A stretch of DNA of 62,049 nt from Methylosinus sporium (lineage in GTDB: Bacteria > Pseudomonadota > Alphaproteobacteria > Rhizobiales > Beijerinckiaceae), in contig NZ_PUIV01000022.1 of assembly GCF_003113265.1 (NCBI RefSeq), forward strand, positions 1 to 62,049, written 5' to 3'. A program made the translations under genes and the position numbers. The number at the start of each line of letters is the position of its first letter. The first letter of the stretch is position 1. Positions 1 through 8,957 of the stretch are shown here, one piece after another. A model generated the notes under the pieces. It searched no databases and was not told the DNA's origin. It worked only from the letters and a program-made list of their open reading frames with translations.

Positions 1-43
1 TTTGCGAACGGTCGGTTCCGGATATGTGCGCCATGACGCGATT

Positions 44-259
44 CTAAGGCAACGCATGCGCCGATGGAATCCGTTCAACGAGAGTTTCCGCACAGTCTGA
101 GTAAATTTTGCTAAACAACCAGCAATTTAACATCGTATCGGCCGTCTTGGCCGGGCTCGTCCGATGCTCGAAGGCTCGGCGCGAGAGGTCGTTCGTCACG
201 CCGGTGTAGAGCGTTCCGTTCGGTCGGTTGGTCATGATGTAGACCCATCCTCCACCCAT
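44..259 (-). pseudogene. GIY-YIG endonuclease remnant (truncated)
   Basis: A 71-codon frame opens with residues that match the start of the small GIY-YIG nuclease family (YhbQ/UPF0213 type): GGGWVYIMTNRPNGTLYTGV, then TNDLSRRAFEHR. After about residue 33 the similarity stops, and the rest does not look like the family's usual Glu-containing C-terminal half (typical length 80-100 residues). I read it as a frameshifted or truncated copy. The frame stays open upstream of the ATG through a GC-rich palindrome, so the true start is not certain. It may simply be inactive. Confidence 0.6.
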
Positions 260-282
260 GCCGCAGTTTGCAAGGCGTGGAT

Positions 283-301
283 GGCCGGGACAAGCCCGGC
301 C
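283..301. repeat. GC-rich palindrome between the GIY-YIG remnant and purH
   Basis: GGCCGGG and CCCGGCC form a perfect 7-bp stem around the loop ACAAG. No T-run follows directly, so it is not a clear terminator. Palindromes of this GGCCGGG-ACAAG-CCCGGCC form are frequent extragenic repeats in Rhizobiales genomes; only one copy was noticed here. A second hairpin (388-394 with 407-413, CCCGGCG/CGCCGGG) lies in the presumed purH leader. Confidence 0.5.
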
Positions 302-461
302 AGGACGCTGCGTTTTGGAAAGGGGAGGGTGAAGGCTGCGCTTCCGGCTCGGCCGGTCGACCCGGTGGGACACAGTCGGTTTCTCCCCCCGGCGATCTAT
401 GCTAAGCGCCGGGTCTATATCCTTTCCCCGCGACGTTTTCGCTCCACAACGAGGGACCTGA

Positions 462-2054
462 ATGCCGGTCGATCTGCGCCGTATCACGAGAGCTCTGCTG
501 TCCGTCTCCGACAAGACCGGGCTGGTCGAATTGGCGAAGGCTCTCGCGGCGCTCGGCGTCGAGCTGGTCTCCACCGGCGGCACGCGCAAGGCGTTGGCCG
601 AGGCGGGGCTCGCTGTGCGCGATATCGCCGACGTCACCGGCTTTCCCGAGATGATGGACGGGCGGCTCAAGACGCTGCATCCCAAGGTGCATGGCGGCCT
701 GCTGGCGATCCGCGAGAATCCCGAGCATGAGGCGGCCATGCTCGCCCATGACATTCCGCAGATCGATCTGCTCGTCGTCAATCTCTATCCCTTCGAGGCG
801 ACGCTGGCCAAAGGCGCGCCCTTCGAGACCTGCGTCGAGAATATCGATATCGGCGGGCCGGCGATGATCCGCGCCGCCGCCAAAAATCACGACGATGTCG
901 CCGTGCTGGTCGAGCCGGCCGATTATGACGGGTTCCTGGCCGAGCTTTCCGCAAATTCCGGCGCCGCCACTCTGGCGACGCGGAGGCGCCTCGCGCAAAA
1001 GGCCTACGCCCGCACGGCCGCCTATGACGCGGCGATCTCCAATTGGCTGGCCGGCGCGCTCGGCGAGGCGACCCCGCCCTGGCGCGCCATCGGCGGCCAT
1101 TTGTCCGAGCCCATGCGCTATGGCGAGAATCCGCATCAGAGCGCGGGATTCTATCTCACCGGCGAGAAGCGTTTCGGCGTCGCCACGGCGAGGCAGGCCC
1201 AGGGCAAGCAGCTCTCTTATAATAATATCAACGACACCGACGCGGCCTATGAGCTGGTCGCGGAATTCGATCCCGCGCGCACGGCGGCGGTCGCCATCAT
1301 CAAGCATTCCAATCCTTGCGGCGTCGCCGAGGGCGCGAGCCTCGCCGAGGCCTATCGCAAGGCGCTGCGCTGCGATTCCGTCTCGGCCTTCGGCGGCATC
1401 GTCGCGCTCAATCGCAAGCTCGACGCCGAGGCGGCGCGCGAGATCGTGAAGATTTTCACCGAGGTCATCATCGCGCCGGAGGCGGACGAGGAGGCCGTCT
1501 CCATCATCGCGGCGAAGAAGAATCTGCGTCTGCTGCTCGCCGGCGGCCTGCCCGATCCGCGCGCGGCCGGGCTCGGCTTCCGCAGCGTCGCGGGCGGCTT
1601 TCTGGCGCAGTCGCGCGACAATAGCGTCGTCGACGATCTGACGCTGTCCGTCGTCACCAAGCGCGCGCCGACGGAGAAGGAGCTGGCGGATTTGAAATTC
1701 GCCTTCCGCGTGGCCAAGCATGTGAAGTCCAACGCCATCGTCTACGCGCGCGATCTCGCGACGGTGGGCGTCGGGGCGGGGCAGATGTCGCGGGTCGATT
1801 CCTCGCGCACAGCGGCCTTCAAGGCGGAGGAGGCGGCGCGCGAGGCCGGCGTGCGGGAGAGCTTCGCCGTCGGCTCCGTGGTCGCGTCCGACGCTTTTTT
1901 CCCCTTCCCGGACGGGCTGCTGGCGGCGGCCTCGGCCGGCGCGACGGCGGTCATTCAGCCGGGCGGCTCGGTCAATGACAAGGATGTGATCGCCGCCGCC
2001 GACGAGGCCGGCCTCGCCATGGTGCTGACCGGCGTGCGCCATTTCCGGCACTGA
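462..2054 (+). CDS. purH: Bifunctional AICAR formyltransferase / IMP cyclohydrolase
   Basis: Catalyses the last two steps of de novo IMP synthesis in the cytosol: formyl transfer from 10-formyl-THF to AICAR, then ring closure. The 530-residue length is normal for the family. The N-terminal cyclohydrolase (MGS-like) domain starts with [18 protein letters not shown] and STGGT. The C-terminal transformylase domain holds the KHSNPCG signature with Lys281-His282, the usual catalytic pair. The frame ends in the expected [10 protein letters not shown]. The ATG is preceded by GAGGGACC. It is a stand-alone gene here, with about 200 bp upstream and a long gene-free region downstream. Confidence 0.97.
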   Translation: MPVDLRRITRALLSVSDKTGLVELAKALAALGVELVSTGGTRKALAEAGLAVRDIADVTGFPEMMDGRLKTLHPKVHGGLLAIRENPEHEAAMLAHDIPQIDLLVVNLYPFEATLAKGAPFETCVENIDIGGPAMIRAAAKNHDDVAVLVEPADYDGFLAELSANSGAATLATRRRLAQKAYARTAAYDAAISNWLAGALGEATPPWRAIGGHLSEPMRYGENPHQSAGFYLTGEKRFGVATARQAQGKQLSYNNINDTDAAYELVAEFDPARTAAVAIIKHSNPCGVAEGASLAEAYRKALRCDSVSAFGGIVALNRKLDAEAAREIVKIFTEVIIAPEADEEAVSIIAAKKNLRLLLAGGLPDPRAAGLGFRSVAGGFLAQSRDNSVVDDLTLSVVTKRAPTEKELADLKFAFRVAKHVKSNAIVYARDLATVGVGAGQMSRVDSSRTAAFKAEEAAREAGVRESFAVGSVVASDAFFPFPDGLLAAASAGATAVIQPGGSVNDKDVIAAADEAGLAMVLTGVRHFRH

Positions 2055-2115
2055 GCCGGCGCGCGCTGCTGCGCTGCAATATACGCATGTAATCTGTTGA
2101 TCTAGAACGGGATGC

Positions 2116-2284
2116 GCGACATCGTGCCGCGCTTTCCGGGCGAGGCGTATTGTCGCGCTGTCGCATTTTGCGGCGTCGCGAGCGCGACTGTCGCAGTCTG
2201 CGGCAGTTTTTGTCACGACAGTTTGGCGAATAAGCGAAATCTGTCGCGATTTCGAGATGTTCTAATTGCCATTGTGCGACGCAC
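2116..2284. promoter_or_regulatory. Cluster of TGTCGC/GCGACA half-sites in a 606-bp gene-free stretch
   Basis: The stretch 2055-2660 between purH and the porin gene contains no convincing gene. Within 132 bp it carries GCGACA at 2116 and TGTCGC at 2151, 2159, 2189 and 2242. It also carries TGTCACGACA at 2211-2220, GTCGCGAGCGCGAC (2175-2188), GCGACTGTCGC (2184-2194) and GTGCGACGCAC (2274-2284). Two 17-bp copies, 2158-2174 and 2188-2204, differ at two positions and are exactly 30 bp apart, about three helical turns. This is a plausible operator or upstream activating array. Its distance from the porin start (about 400 bp) suggests a distant promoter or an unannotated transcript. I found no convincing sigma-54 -24/-12 element by eye. 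Confidence 0.45.
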
Positions 2285-2660
2285 GTCGCCTAATGACCCC
2301 ACGAAAGACCACGCGCTCTCCTGCTGAAGGCGAGCGAAGATCCAGGGGCTGTAATTGTACAAGAGACGATATCGAATCTGATCGACGAAGACTCGATCAT
2401 TCTTCTGCGGCTTTGACGGCCTGTTCTTCGTGAACGACGGCTGACGCCGCGCCTCCCCAAGCAGATTCGGTCCGATTTCGTCGCGCTGCTCTTTAGAGCG
2501 GCGGCGCCGGGTCGCGCCGTTACGAGACTTTCCTTCCCAGGGAAAGAGGCCCGCGCCGCTGGGTCGATGACGAGCGGTCACTCAATCCTCCCTAACTTTC
2601 CCGGCCGTCTCTTCGAAGGGCGGCCGGGACTTTTCCTGAGAAGAAACGACGGAAACGCCA

Positions 2661-4184
2661 ATGACAAGAACCGGCGATGTGGCCGTTCCGCGTCCAATGC
2701 GGCACGAGGCGACGAATGTGATGGCGGCGGGGCTGGCCTTTGTTTCGCTCTTCACTGGAGCTGCGCGCGCGGATACGACGGATCAACTGCTCGATCAGCT
2801 GAAAGCCAAGGGAATTCTGACCAAGGGCGAATATCGCAAGCTGAAGGCGCGCCATGCGGCCGAGACCGCCGCGCCGGCCCGCGCCGCTGTGGCGAGCCAT
2901 GCCGCCGCGCAGCCGCTCGCGACGCCTTCGGATCGCTTCATCACGCGCCTCGACAAAGGGATCGGCGCGCGCGTCGGCGCGGTCGACGTGCGCCTTTCCG
3001 GCCAGCTCGCCTTTTTCGCGACCGAGCAATTCAAGCAGGCCGGAACGGCGACCGTCGCCGGCGGGCTCGGAGGCGGCAGCGTCTATAACAACTCCTCGGC
3101 CATTCGCTCCGGTCTGCTGCCGAGCGCGCTGGCGCTCAGTCTCTCGACCGAGCAGGAGGGCTATAAGGTGTCCTTCTCGCTCGGCCTCTACGCGGGCGGC
3201 AATAATATTCGCGTCGGCCTGCTCAATGGCAATAGTTCCGGCGCCTCGGTGGCGCTCGGCACGCCGGGCGTCGATCTGCGCCAGGTATTCGGCGAAATCA
3301 GCTCGGCCGATTATGGCACGCTGAAGGTCGGCCGCGATCTCGGCCTCTTCGCCGCCGACGCCATTCTCAATGATTTCACTTTGTTCGGCGCCGGCACCAT
3401 CGCCGCCAACGCCAGCCCGTCCAACACCAGCCTCGGCCGCATCGGTTTCGGCTATGTCTATGCGGATTGGATTCCGCAGCTCACCTATACGACGCCGGAT
3501 TTCCATGGCGTGACCGTCTCGGTCGGCGTCTTCTCGCCGTATCAGCAATTCGACAATGCCGGGTCCTATGTGTCGGCCTCCGGCGTCCTTCCCTATTCGG
3601 GCGTGATCACCGGGCATGATCAGCCGGGCTTTCAGGCGCGCCTCAAATATGTGGGCGAGCTCGCGCCGGGGACGAAGCTGACCCTGTGGACATCGGGCCT
3701 CACCCAGCGCCATCGCGTCGAATCCGGCGACGCCGTGCTGCTGCCGCGCGGAGCAGGCGTGCGCTCCATGGCGATCGACGCCGGCGGCCGTCTCGACCTC
3801 GGCCCGGTGACTTTGGTCGGCTATGGCTATAAGGGCGTCGGCCTCGGCACGACGGGGCTCTATTTCGACGGCGTCGGCTATGACGGCGAGCGGCGCAAAT
3901 CCTCGGGCTATTACGCCCAGGCCGGCTATACGATCTTCGAGCGCCTGACTTTCGGCGGCAGCTATGGCGTCAGCTATCTCGACGCCAATCTCAACGATTA
4001 TCCCGGCCGTCTCGGCGATGGCGCGCTCGTCGCCTCCAACGCCTCGACCATCGGCTTCGTGAAATATCGCTTCACCGATTGGGTCACGTTTCAGAGCGAA
4101 TTCGTGCGCTCGGTCTCGCATAATCTGCTGGGGCAGGGCGTGCGGACCAACGCGCTCGTCGCAGGAACGATTTTCTCCTTCTGA
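2661..4184 (+). CDS. Outer-membrane porin with N-terminal short helix motif
   Basis: A predicted 507-residue outer-membrane beta-barrel. A hydrophobic signal (MAAGLAFVSLFTGAARA, about residues 21-37) is followed by LLDQLKAKGILTKGEYRKLK, a short helical segment typical of a group of proteobacterial porins. The rest is alternating Gly/aromatic beta-strand sequence, and the C-terminus is IFSF with terminal Phe, the usual barrel-assembly signal. It probably lets small solutes cross the outer membrane; the substrate cannot be read. The start at 2661 gives a rather long pre-signal region, and in-frame ATGs at 2697 and 2721 are alternatives. It lies 142 bp before a GAF-Fis regulator on the same strand, which may control it. 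Confidence 0.8.
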   Translation: MTRTGDVAVPRPMRHEATNVMAAGLAFVSLFTGAARADTTDQLLDQLKAKGILTKGEYRKLKARHAAETAAPARAAVASHAAAQPLATPSDRFITRLDKGIGARVGAVDVRLSGQLAFFATEQFKQAGTATVAGGLGGGSVYNNSSAIRSGLLPSALALSLSTEQEGYKVSFSLGLYAGGNNIRVGLLNGNSSGASVALGTPGVDLRQVFGEISSADYGTLKVGRDLGLFAADAILNDFTLFGAGTIAANASPSNTSLGRIGFGYVYADWIPQLTYTTPDFHGVTVSVGVFSPYQQFDNAGSYVSASGVLPYSGVITGHDQPGFQARLKYVGELAPGTKLTLWTSGLTQRHRVESGDAVLLPRGAGVRSMAIDAGGRLDLGPVTLVGYGYKGVGLGTTGLYFDGVGYDGERRKSSGYYAQAGYTIFERLTFGGSYGVSYLDANLNDYPGRLGDGALVASNASTIGFVKYRFTDWVTFQSEFVRSVSHNLLGQGVRTNALVAGTIFSF

Positions 4185-4326
4185 TCCCATGGGATAGGGG
4201 AGGGGATGCGACAATTGGTGCAGTGCACAAACCGGACGTATTCTCATATTAACGAGCTGCAGTCGGCTCGGCGACGAGCCGGCCGCCAGCCGTTGCGTAT
4301 CGGACGGCCGCGAAAAGGCGTCTCAA

Positions 4327-5442
4327 ATGCCCCTCTATTCCGCCAGCCTGACGGAGGCGGCGCGTGAAAAATTCTTCGGCCGCGGAGAGCTGCCGACCGT
4401 CGAGCTCAAACAGCCGATCCTGCGGTCCTGGCTGCGCTGCGCGGAACTCGGCCTCGACGTCGCCAAACCGCCCCGCGCCGCCGCGCTCGAGCGGACCGAG
4501 CTGCAGACTTTTCTTGCGCGCCACGAGCGGCTGCGGCGCCTCTGCCGGCCGGAGCTCGACGCGCTCAACGCCGAGGCGCATGAGACCGGCGCGGTCGTCA
4601 TCCTCGCCGATGCGCAGGGAGTGATCGTCGACGCTGTCGGCGACATTGGGTTTGCCGCTCAGGCGGCGGAAATCTCGCTCAGGCCCGGCGCGCATTGGAG
4701 CGAGGCGGCCGCCGGCACCAATGCGATCGGCGCGGCTCTGGCCGAGCGGCGGGCGGTGGCCGTGCATGGCGGCGAGCATTTCTTCGAGAGCCACGCCAAT
4801 TTGAGCGGCGCGGCGGCGCCCATCGTCGATCCGCGCGGCGTCGTCGTCGGCGCGCTGGCCCTCTCGGCCAACGCCGGCGTGCACCGCGTCCATGCTCTGG
4901 GGCTCGTTCGCTTCGCGGTCGAGCAGATCGAGCATCGCTTCTTTGGCGGCAATGCTTTTTCAGCGGCGACAGTCTTGCGCTTCCACACCGATCCCGCCGT
5001 CGTCGGCGCGCCGCGCGAGGGGCTCCTCGCCTTCGACGACGACAAGCGGCTCATCGCCGCCAATCGCCGCGGCCTCTCCTTCGTGCAGCGCGATTGGAGC
5101 GCGCTCGATTGTGTGAGTTTCGACGAATTGTTCGAGCCGCTGAGAGCCGCGCCGCAAATGGCGGAGATCATCGGGAGCGACGGCCGGCGCTATTATGGCC
5201 TCGCCAACACGCCCTCGTCCTGCCGCGCGCGGCCGACGGATTGTCCTTTGGAGCTGCACGACATCTGCTTCGAGCCGCTCTCGGCGCGGCTCGCCGAGCA
5301 CAGGCTGCGCGACGCCGAGCTTTCGGCGATGCGCGCGGCGCTCGACGCCTGCGACGGCAATTTCAGCAAGGCCGCTCGCGTGCTCGGCGTGCATCGCAGC
5401 ACGCTCTATCGACGTCTGAATGAACGGGCGGGGGCTCGCTAG
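4327..5442 (+). CDS. GAF-Fis transcriptional regulator, AcoR-like but without the AAA+ domain
   Basis: A cytosolic DNA-binding protein of 371 residues. A GAF-like region (about 75-200, with the SWLRC motif near residue 38 before it) is followed by a PAS-like stretch (about 235-310). The C-terminal Fis-type helix-turn-helix (about 330-366) contains DGNFSKAARVLGVHRSTLYR. AcoR-type sigma-54 activators have an AAA+ ATPase with GAFTGA and Walker motifs between PAS and HTH; none is present, and the protein is about 250 residues shorter than that family. It therefore cannot drive sigma-54 open-complex formation in the usual way and may act as a simple repressor or activator. Several Cys residues around 295-315 are conspicuous. 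A strong terminator follows the stop directly. Confidence 0.82.
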   Translation: MPLYSASLTEAAREKFFGRGELPTVELKQPILRSWLRCAELGLDVAKPPRAAALERTELQTFLARHERLRRLCRPELDALNAEAHETGAVVILADAQGVIVDAVGDIGFAAQAAEISLRPGAHWSEAAAGTNAIGAALAERRAVAVHGGEHFFESHANLSGAAAPIVDPRGVVVGALALSANAGVHRVHALGLVRFAVEQIEHRFFGGNAFSAATVLRFHTDPAVVGAPREGLLAFDDDKRLIAANRRGLSFVQRDWSALDCVSFDELFEPLRAAPQMAEIIGSDGRRYYGLANTPSSCRARPTDCPLELHDICFEPLSARLAEHRLRDAELSAMRAALDACDGNFSKAARVLGVHRSTLYRRLNERAGAR

Positions 5443-5478
5443 GCGCGGCCGCTTCGAGGTCGAAGGGCCGCGCCTTTT
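5442..5478 (+). terminator. Rho-independent terminator after the GAF-Fis regulator
   Basis: GGCGCGGCC (5442-5450) pairs with GGCCGCGCC (5466-5474), with an inner CTTCGA/TCGAAG extension, and is followed by TTTTC. The stem begins at the last base of the stop codon. It also separates the plus-strand gene from the oncoming minus-strand gene ending at 5502. Confidence 0.85.
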
Positions 5479-5501
5479 CGGGCTCATTCATCCGCGCTGG
5501 C

Positions 5502-5771
5502 TCACTCGCAGACGCGCACGCGGCGGAAATAGAGGACATTGCCCCAATCGTCGGTCACGGGCTGGCGGGTCATATAGCAATCGCTCGGCGCTTGCGACGC
5601 GGCGATGGCGCGGAGCGTCAGAGCCGTCAGCGCGCCCGCGGCGGCGACGCCGCCCCAATAATGGCCGTGGTGATGGCGCCGATAGGGGCTCGCCTCGGCG
5701 GTGGAGGCGAGAATGGTCGAACCGGTCAATGTCAGGGCCAGAAGTCCGGCGGCGAGGGCGTTTTTGCTCAT
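5502..5771 (-). CDS. Small secreted protein, unknown function
   Basis: An 89-residue protein with a clear signal peptide (MSKNALAAGLLALTLTGSTI, cleavage likely after the Ala-Ser-rich STAEAS). A His/Tyr-rich segment PYRRHHHGHYWGG follows, then a Gly/Ala-rich hydrophobic stretch, and a C-terminal part with two Cys (SDCYMTRQPVTDDWGN and a final RVRVCE) that could form a disulfide. The start at 5771 is preferred over the upstream ATG at 5804 because GGAG lies just before it and the signal begins there. Similar short His-rich exported proteins are common in Rhizobiales, without assigned function. Confidence 0.7.
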   Translation of the reverse strand: MSKNALAAGLLALTLTGSTILASTAEASPYRRHHHGHYWGGVAAAGALTALTLRAIAASQAPSDCYMTRQPVTDDWGNVLYFRRVRVCE

Positions 5772-5916
5772 GACCAACTCCGTTTGCGTTGCGCTCGCTC
5801 TCATCGGCGAGCCTTCGCACGCTACGACGCGCCACGCCGGATGTTCGTGCGACGGCGCACAGCGCTGGTCTCTTCGCGGGAAAAGACGCCGATCCGGCGT
5901 CGGAGGCGCGTCGGCT

Positions 5917-7569
5917 TCAACGAAATGCGAGAAGGCTCCAGCCGCCGAGGAGCGCGCTCAGTTCGGGCTCGAAGAATTTCCAGCTGACGCCGCCGCGGAC
6001 CAAGTGGACGCCGACCGGCGCCGTCGACAACGAGCTGACGGACAGCGCGCCATTCGACGAGAGCGTGGCGATCGGAATGGTCGCGCCGCCGAATTTCGAA
6101 TAGAGATATTCGGTCCATAGCGCGATCCGTTCGGTAAGCGCATATTCGGCTCCCGCGCCCGCCGTCCAGCCGACCTCGACCTCGCTCGCGGCGCCGCGCG
6201 AGGCGCTCCATCCGTCGCTGGCGTAGACGCCGACGGGATCGAGCGATTTCGCGAAAAGGCTCGATAGGGTCGACGAGGCGAATTTCGCCTCGATCTTCGA
6301 AAAGGCGACGCCCGCCGTGACATAGGGGGCGAGCCGTTCGAGCAGAGCATAGCCGAGGCGCGCCCTCGTCGTCGCGAACCAGCGACGTTCGATGCGCGCA
6401 TCGCTTTGGGACAGATTGCCCGTCTGAAGCAGATAGAGGCCGTCCGCGCTCGTCGTTTCCGATTGGGCGCCGTCGTCGACGACATGCGTTCCGAGGACGC
6501 CGCCGTAAAAATCGGCCGCGAGGCCGAGGATGATCCGGTCGCCGACGATATGATCATATCCCGCGAGAGCGCCGATGAGACGATCGCCGTATCCGATCCT
6601 CGTTTTGACGGAAGCGCCTGAAAACCCCGCGCCCTGCGGCTGGGATCTGTTCAGATCGGCGACGCCGCCGCCGCCGGCGAAGCCTCCGCCCAGGCCGAAA
6701 TAGAGGCCGCTCCTCGGGAAGGCGGGGCGCGGCGCTCCGGCGCCGAGATCGGGAGGCGGGAGCGCAGAATCGGCGTCCTGCCGACGCGGCCTCCAGCTCA
6801 CGCCGCCGCGCACCGTATGAACGCCGACTTTCCGTGTCGAAAGGACGCCTACGGCCGGCTCGGCGGCAGCGAAAGCGGTGATGATGGGGAGCGCGGAGCC
6901 GCCGAATTCCGAATAGAGATACTCGGTCTTGACGCTGATCTGGTCCGTGATCGCATATTCCATGCCCGCGCCCATGGTCCAGCCGAGCTTCGCGCCCGAC
7001 CCCGTCCCGATCGCCGTCGAGGCGGCGAGGCTCGTCTCGGGAAATCTCGCGACCATATCGGCGCCGATTCTCGAATAGGCGACGCCGCCGGTGAGATAGG
7101 GCAGGAAACGGTCGAACAGCCCATAGCCCATGCGCGCCCGCAATGTCGCGAACCATCCTGGATCGCTCGCGGATAGGCCGCGCGCCGCCGCGACGGCGAC
7201 CCCCGGCGTGACATCCGCGACGATCCGCGACCAGTCGGCTTCGAGCCCGACGATCAGCTCTCCGGCCGGTCGATAGTCGTATCCGAGCGCGGCGCCGGCG
7301 AACAAATAGCCGAATCCGACGGTCGCATTCTCGCTCGACGCGCTCGCGCTCGCCTCGGCGTGGGCGTTCGAATATTGGAGCCGCCCGCGATTGGCCGGGC
7401 CGTATCCGCCGCCATATCCCCCGGTCGTCCCGAAATGGACCCCTGTCCAGTCGAATGGACGTGGAGGCGCAGCGAACGGCGGCAGATCGCGAAGGGTGGT
7501 GGTCTCGACCGCGCAGGCCGGCGGCGAGAACGTAGAAGCCAGGAGCGCGAAAGCGAATATCTTACGCAT
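5917..7569 (-). CDS. Tandem (two-barrel) Omp25/RopB-like outer-membrane protein
   Basis: A 550-residue exported protein made of two homologous Omp25-like halves, where the usual family member has one barrel of 200-280 residues. The signal peptide MRKIFAFALLASTFSPPACA is followed by half 1 (about 38-262) and half 2 (about 287-540). Matching segments include ARMGYGLFDRFLPYLTGGVA against ARLGYALLERLAPYVTAGVA, EYLYSEFGG against EYLYSKFGG, and VGVHTVRGGVSW against VGVHLVRGGVSW. A Pro-rich linker joins them. The second half runs past the expected terminal VSWKF by about 18 residues (ending LLAFR). It may sit as two barrels in the outer membrane; function is unknown. Confidence 0.8.
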   Translation of the reverse strand: MRKIFAFALLASTFSPPACAVETTTLRDLPPFAAPPRPFDWTGVHFGTTGGYGGGYGPANRGRLQYSNAHAEASASASSENATVGFGYLFAGAALGYDYRPAGELIVGLEADWSRIVADVTPGVAVAAARGLSASDPGWFATLRARMGYGLFDRFLPYLTGGVAYSRIGADMVARFPETSLAASTAIGTGSGAKLGWTMGAGMEYAITDQISVKTEYLYSEFGGSALPIITAFAAAEPAVGVLSTRKVGVHTVRGGVSWRPRRQDADSALPPPDLGAGAPRPAFPRSGLYFGLGGGFAGGGGVADLNRSQPQGAGFSGASVKTRIGYGDRLIGALAGYDHIVGDRIILGLAADFYGGVLGTHVVDDGAQSETTSADGLYLLQTGNLSQSDARIERRWFATTRARLGYALLERLAPYVTAGVAFSKIEAKFASSTLSSLFAKSLDPVGVYASDGWSASRGAASEVEVGWTAGAGAEYALTERIALWTEYLYSKFGGATIPIATLSSNGALSVSSLSTAPVGVHLVRGGVSWKFFEPELSALLGGWSLLAFR

Positions 7570-7691
7570 GATGCGCGCTCCTCGAAGATATATTTCGAGT
7601 CGACTGTCGAAAAAGCGAATGACTAATTTCAGTGCGGGCGCACCCTAGGCGCATCCGCTGTCGCATTCAACTCGGAACTGAAATCGAAGCA

Positions 7692-8762
7692 TCAGCTCTC
7701 GCTCTGCGCCAGCAATTTCGCCTGATGATCCGTCGTTAGCGCGTCGAAAATCTCGTCCATCTCGCCTTCCATCACGCGATCGAGCTTGTAGAGCGTCAGA
7801 TTGATGCGATGGTCGGTGACGCGGCCTTGCGGAAAATTATAGGTGCGAATGCGCTCCGAGCGATCGCCGGAGCCGACCTGCGCCTTGCGATCGGCGGCGC
7901 GCGCGCTGTCGAGGCGCTGGCGCTCGGCGTCATAGAGGCGCGAGCGCAGCACCTCCATCGCCTTGGCCTTGTTGCGATGCTGCGAGCGCTCCTCCTGCAT
8001 CATCACGACGATGCCGGATGGAATATGGGTGATGCGGATCGCCGATTCGGTCTTGTTGACATGCTGGCCGCCGGCGCCGCCCGAGCGCATCGTCTCGATG
8101 CTCAAGTCCTTGTCGTCTATGGCGACGTCGACATCCTCCGCCTGCGGCAGCACGGCGACCGTCGCTGCCGAAGTGTGAATGCGCCCCTGCGTCTCCGTCG
8201 CCGGCACGCGCTGAACGCGATGCACGCCCGATTCGAATTTCAGTTTCGCATAGACGCCGCGGCCGGCGATCTCGGCGACGATCTCCTTATAGCCGCCGAG
8301 CGCGCCTTCGCTGGCGGAGAGAATCTCGACGCTCCAGCCTTTGACGGCGGCGTAGCGCTGATAGGCGCGGAAGAGATCGCCGGCGAAGAGCGCAGCCTCG
8401 TCGCCGCCGGTGCCGGCGCGCACCTCTAGAATGACGCCTTTTTCGTCGGCGGAGTCTTTCGGCAGCAGAGCGAGCTTCAGCTCATGCTCGGCGCGGGTCA
8501 GCGCATCCTGCGCGACTTTCAGCTCGCCATCGACGAATTCACGCATGTCGGGATCGATCGCCGGATCGGCGAGCATTTCGCCGAGTCCGTCGATCTCGGC
8601 GAGCGTCGCGCGATAGGTTTTGATCTTGGCGACGACATCGTCGAGCGAGGCGAGTTCGCGTGAGAGCGCGACGAAGCTCGCCGCGTCGGGCCCGGCGCTG
8701 AGCCGGTCGGCGATCTCCTCGTGACGACGCAAAATGAGGTCGAGCTTGTCTTGGGCGAACAT
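7692..8762 (-). CDS. prfA: Peptide chain release factor 1
   Basis: Recognises UAA and UAG stop codons in the ribosomal A site and triggers peptide release. At 356 residues it has the standard length. The GGQ motif is at residues 231-233 ([14 protein letters not shown]), and the RF1-type codon-recognition tripeptide Pro-Ala-Thr is at 187-189. In many alphaproteobacteria prfA is followed by the gene for the PrmC methyltransferase; here a porin-like gene follows instead. ptsP lies upstream on the same strand, 195 bp away, an arrangement also seen in other Rhizobiales. Confidence 0.97.
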   Translation of the reverse strand: MFAQDKLDLILRRHEEIADRLSAGPDAASFVALSRELASLDDVVAKIKTYRATLAEIDGLGEMLADPAIDPDMREFVDGELKVAQDALTRAEHELKLALLPKDSADEKGVILEVRAGTGGDEAALFAGDLFRAYQRYAAVKGWSVEILSASEGALGGYKEIVAEIAGRGVYAKLKFESGVHRVQRVPATETQGRIHTSAATVAVLPQAEDVDVAIDDKDLSIETMRSGGAGGQHVNKTESAIRITHIPSGIVVMMQEERSQHRNKAKAMEVLRSRLYDAERQRLDSARAADRKAQVGSGDRSERIRTYNFPQGRVTDHRINLTLYKLDRVMEGEMDEIFDALTTDHQAKLLAQSES

Positions 8763-8860
8763 GGGGCTGCCGAGCGAGAGAATATAGGGGACGGCGAGAA
8801 GCGAAGTGTGAGCGTCGCTAGCGTCCCCGGTCTTTCGTGGCGAATGCCGAAATCGACGCG

Positions 8861-8899
8861 CTCACCCTCCCCATCAGGGTGAGGGTCGGACCGCGGTCC
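8861..8899. repeat. Two adjacent hairpins between ptsP and prfA
   Basis: CTCACCCT (8861-8868) pairs with AGGGTGAG (8876-8883), and GGACCGCGGTCC (8888-8899) is a perfect palindrome. Neither is followed by a T-run on either strand. They could be an extragenic repeat or a weak termination/processing site in a ptsP-prfA transcript. Confidence 0.4.
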
Positions 8900-8957
8900 A
8901 CGAGGAAGACTCGGCGGAAACGCCTTTCCCGGCGAGATTTCTCGAATCGACGCATGG

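Noticed and set aside
388-413. Hairpin before purH as a riboswitch or attenuator
   Set aside because: The 7-bp stem has a 12-nt loop and no following T-run; it does not match the purine riboswitch or another known class.
402-2216. 604-codon open frame antisense to purH
   Set aside because: It mirrors the high-GC third-position pattern of purH, has no family signature and no ribosome site. Similar long antisense frames over murC, ligA, ptsP, ftsI and pdhB were dismissed for the same reason.
2112-2327. 71-codon plus-strand frame in the purH-porin gap
   Set aside because: No ribosome site, odd composition and it overlaps the palindromic half-site cluster; more likely non-coding.
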